NCBI GenBank assembly: GCA_016758965.1
Contig: JAEPRB010000022.1
Coordinates: forward strand, 248,001-312,000
Reading direction: 5' to 3'
Origin: Circinella minor
Taxonomy: Eukaryota; Mucoromycota; Mucoromycetes; Mucorales; Lichtheimiaceae
Length of the DNA stretch: 64,000 nucleotides
The notes beneath the pieces were generated by a model. That model was given only the letters and a program-made list of their open reading frames with translations. It was not told the origin of the DNA and made no database searches. Shown piece by piece: positions 63,701 to 64,000 of this stretch; positions within the stretch are counted from its first letter, which is position 1, and the number at the start of each line of letters is the position of its first letter. The translations under genes and the position numbers were made by a program.

Positions 63701-64000
63701 ATTTTCGACAAACACTCGTTTCACACTTTGTTGATAACTTTTCCAAATATATTACCGTCAGACTCAAGGAACAAGCACAAGTTGCACTTGATTGGCCAAG
63801 CGATGACAAATTTCGACGTTATGTTCTTCGTCGATGGCAAAAAGAACCATTGGATCCTACTGATCATCAAGTCGAGAAGAACCTGAAAGACAAAGGTGAC
63901 GTTATCAACAACAGTGTTCAAAACTGGATTAAATCAACCTGGGCACGTATTCGTCGAACGGGCAAGAAGGCAACCATGGTATTAGTTGATCAGGAGTTGG
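60724..64000 (+). CDS. FEN1/XPG-type nuclease fused to a large unassigned C-terminal region (partial)
   Basis: Exons 60724-60904, 61011-61327 and 61486 to beyond 64000 (open for 2515 bases with no stop) give at least 1004 residues. Residues 1-330 are a structure-specific nuclease of the FEN1/XPG family: MGVKNIHNTL start, Asp37 in HVFIDLC, Asp107 in AVDGESLP, Glu193 and Asp195 in APYESDG, Asp218 and Asp220 in ISSDSDLL, and Asp289 in SGNDYAKNIYGISFAKL (helix-hairpin region). All seven metal-binding acidic positions are present. A Gln/His/Lys-Glu linker follows (about 395-480), then a Ser-rich GC-shifted segment, a basic/acidic patch and about 380 residues I cannot place (KTWTCGLNSSVLAKACQRY; VIYHEVSQLSLVRQIAMLIG; IDIHFRQTLVSHFVDNF). 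The last part recalls, weakly, the N-terminal halves of TnpB-like/Fanzor or other mobile-element proteins; the catalytic part would lie downstream. Confidence 0.72.

Overview
The window is nuclear DNA of a filamentous fungus, most likely an early-diverging one of the Mucoromycota (Mucorales type). The basis is an AT-rich sequence, intron-rich genes with short GT..AG introns, long Asn/Gln/Ser-rich low-complexity stretches in otherwise conserved proteins, a fungal chitin-synthase activator, a fungal AzgA purine permease and an L1-like LINE of the kind described in Mucoromycotina. No tRNA, rRNA, CRISPR or bacterial operon signal was seen. All gene models are hand-spliced from GT/AG sites, with reading phase checked across each junction.

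Layout. 1-325 is the 3' end of a CCHC zinc-knuckle protein. 1291-5966 (+) is Clu1/CLUH. 6238-9498 (-) is a Skt5/Chs4-type Sel1-repeat chitin synthase activator. 9965-11962 (-) is Orc1. 12942-15419 (+) is CCT7. 15632-19169 (+) is an F-box-like/LRR protein with a disordered tail. 19646-22289 (-) is a PPPDE-thioredoxin-PUL protein. After a 3.1 kb gap, 25436-27801 (+) is an AzgA purine permease. After a 3.4 kb gap, 31190-33535 (+) is a peroxisomal-type acyl-CoA synthetase. 35597-35950 (-) is a small PPPY-motif protein. 37578-43034 (-) is a 23-exon kinesin-6, head-to-head with oligoribonuclease (43249-44298, +). 45637-48631 (+) is a C9orf72-like DENN protein. 49028-51470 (-) is the TFIIF alpha subunit. 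60724-64000 (+, runs off the window) is a FEN1/XPG-type nuclease fused to a large unassigned C-terminal region.

The most unusual locus is 52493-58933. An RGG-rich gene of the CHTOP/FOP (TREX mRNA export) type is split by a LINE of about 5.9 kb lying between duplicated TGGTAC hexamers. The N-terminal RGG part is at 58552-58933. The C-terminal part, carrying the UAP56/Sub2-binding-like motif LDMELDNYM, is at 52493-52671. The LINE's own ORF2 is interrupted by a 453 bp solo LTR with a 5 bp target duplication. This is a three-layer nested insertion readable directly from the sequence.

The genes are mostly unrelated housekeeping functions: mitochondria, cell wall, replication origin, protein folding, transcription, RNA decay, cytokinesis, lipid activation and purine uptake. 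They do not form a pathway or cluster. The items most worth a second look are the split CHTOP-like gene, the C9orf72-like gene in a fungus, the FEN1-like fusion at the right edge, a BAH-less Orc1 and the Trp/Gly motifs in the F-box protein tail.
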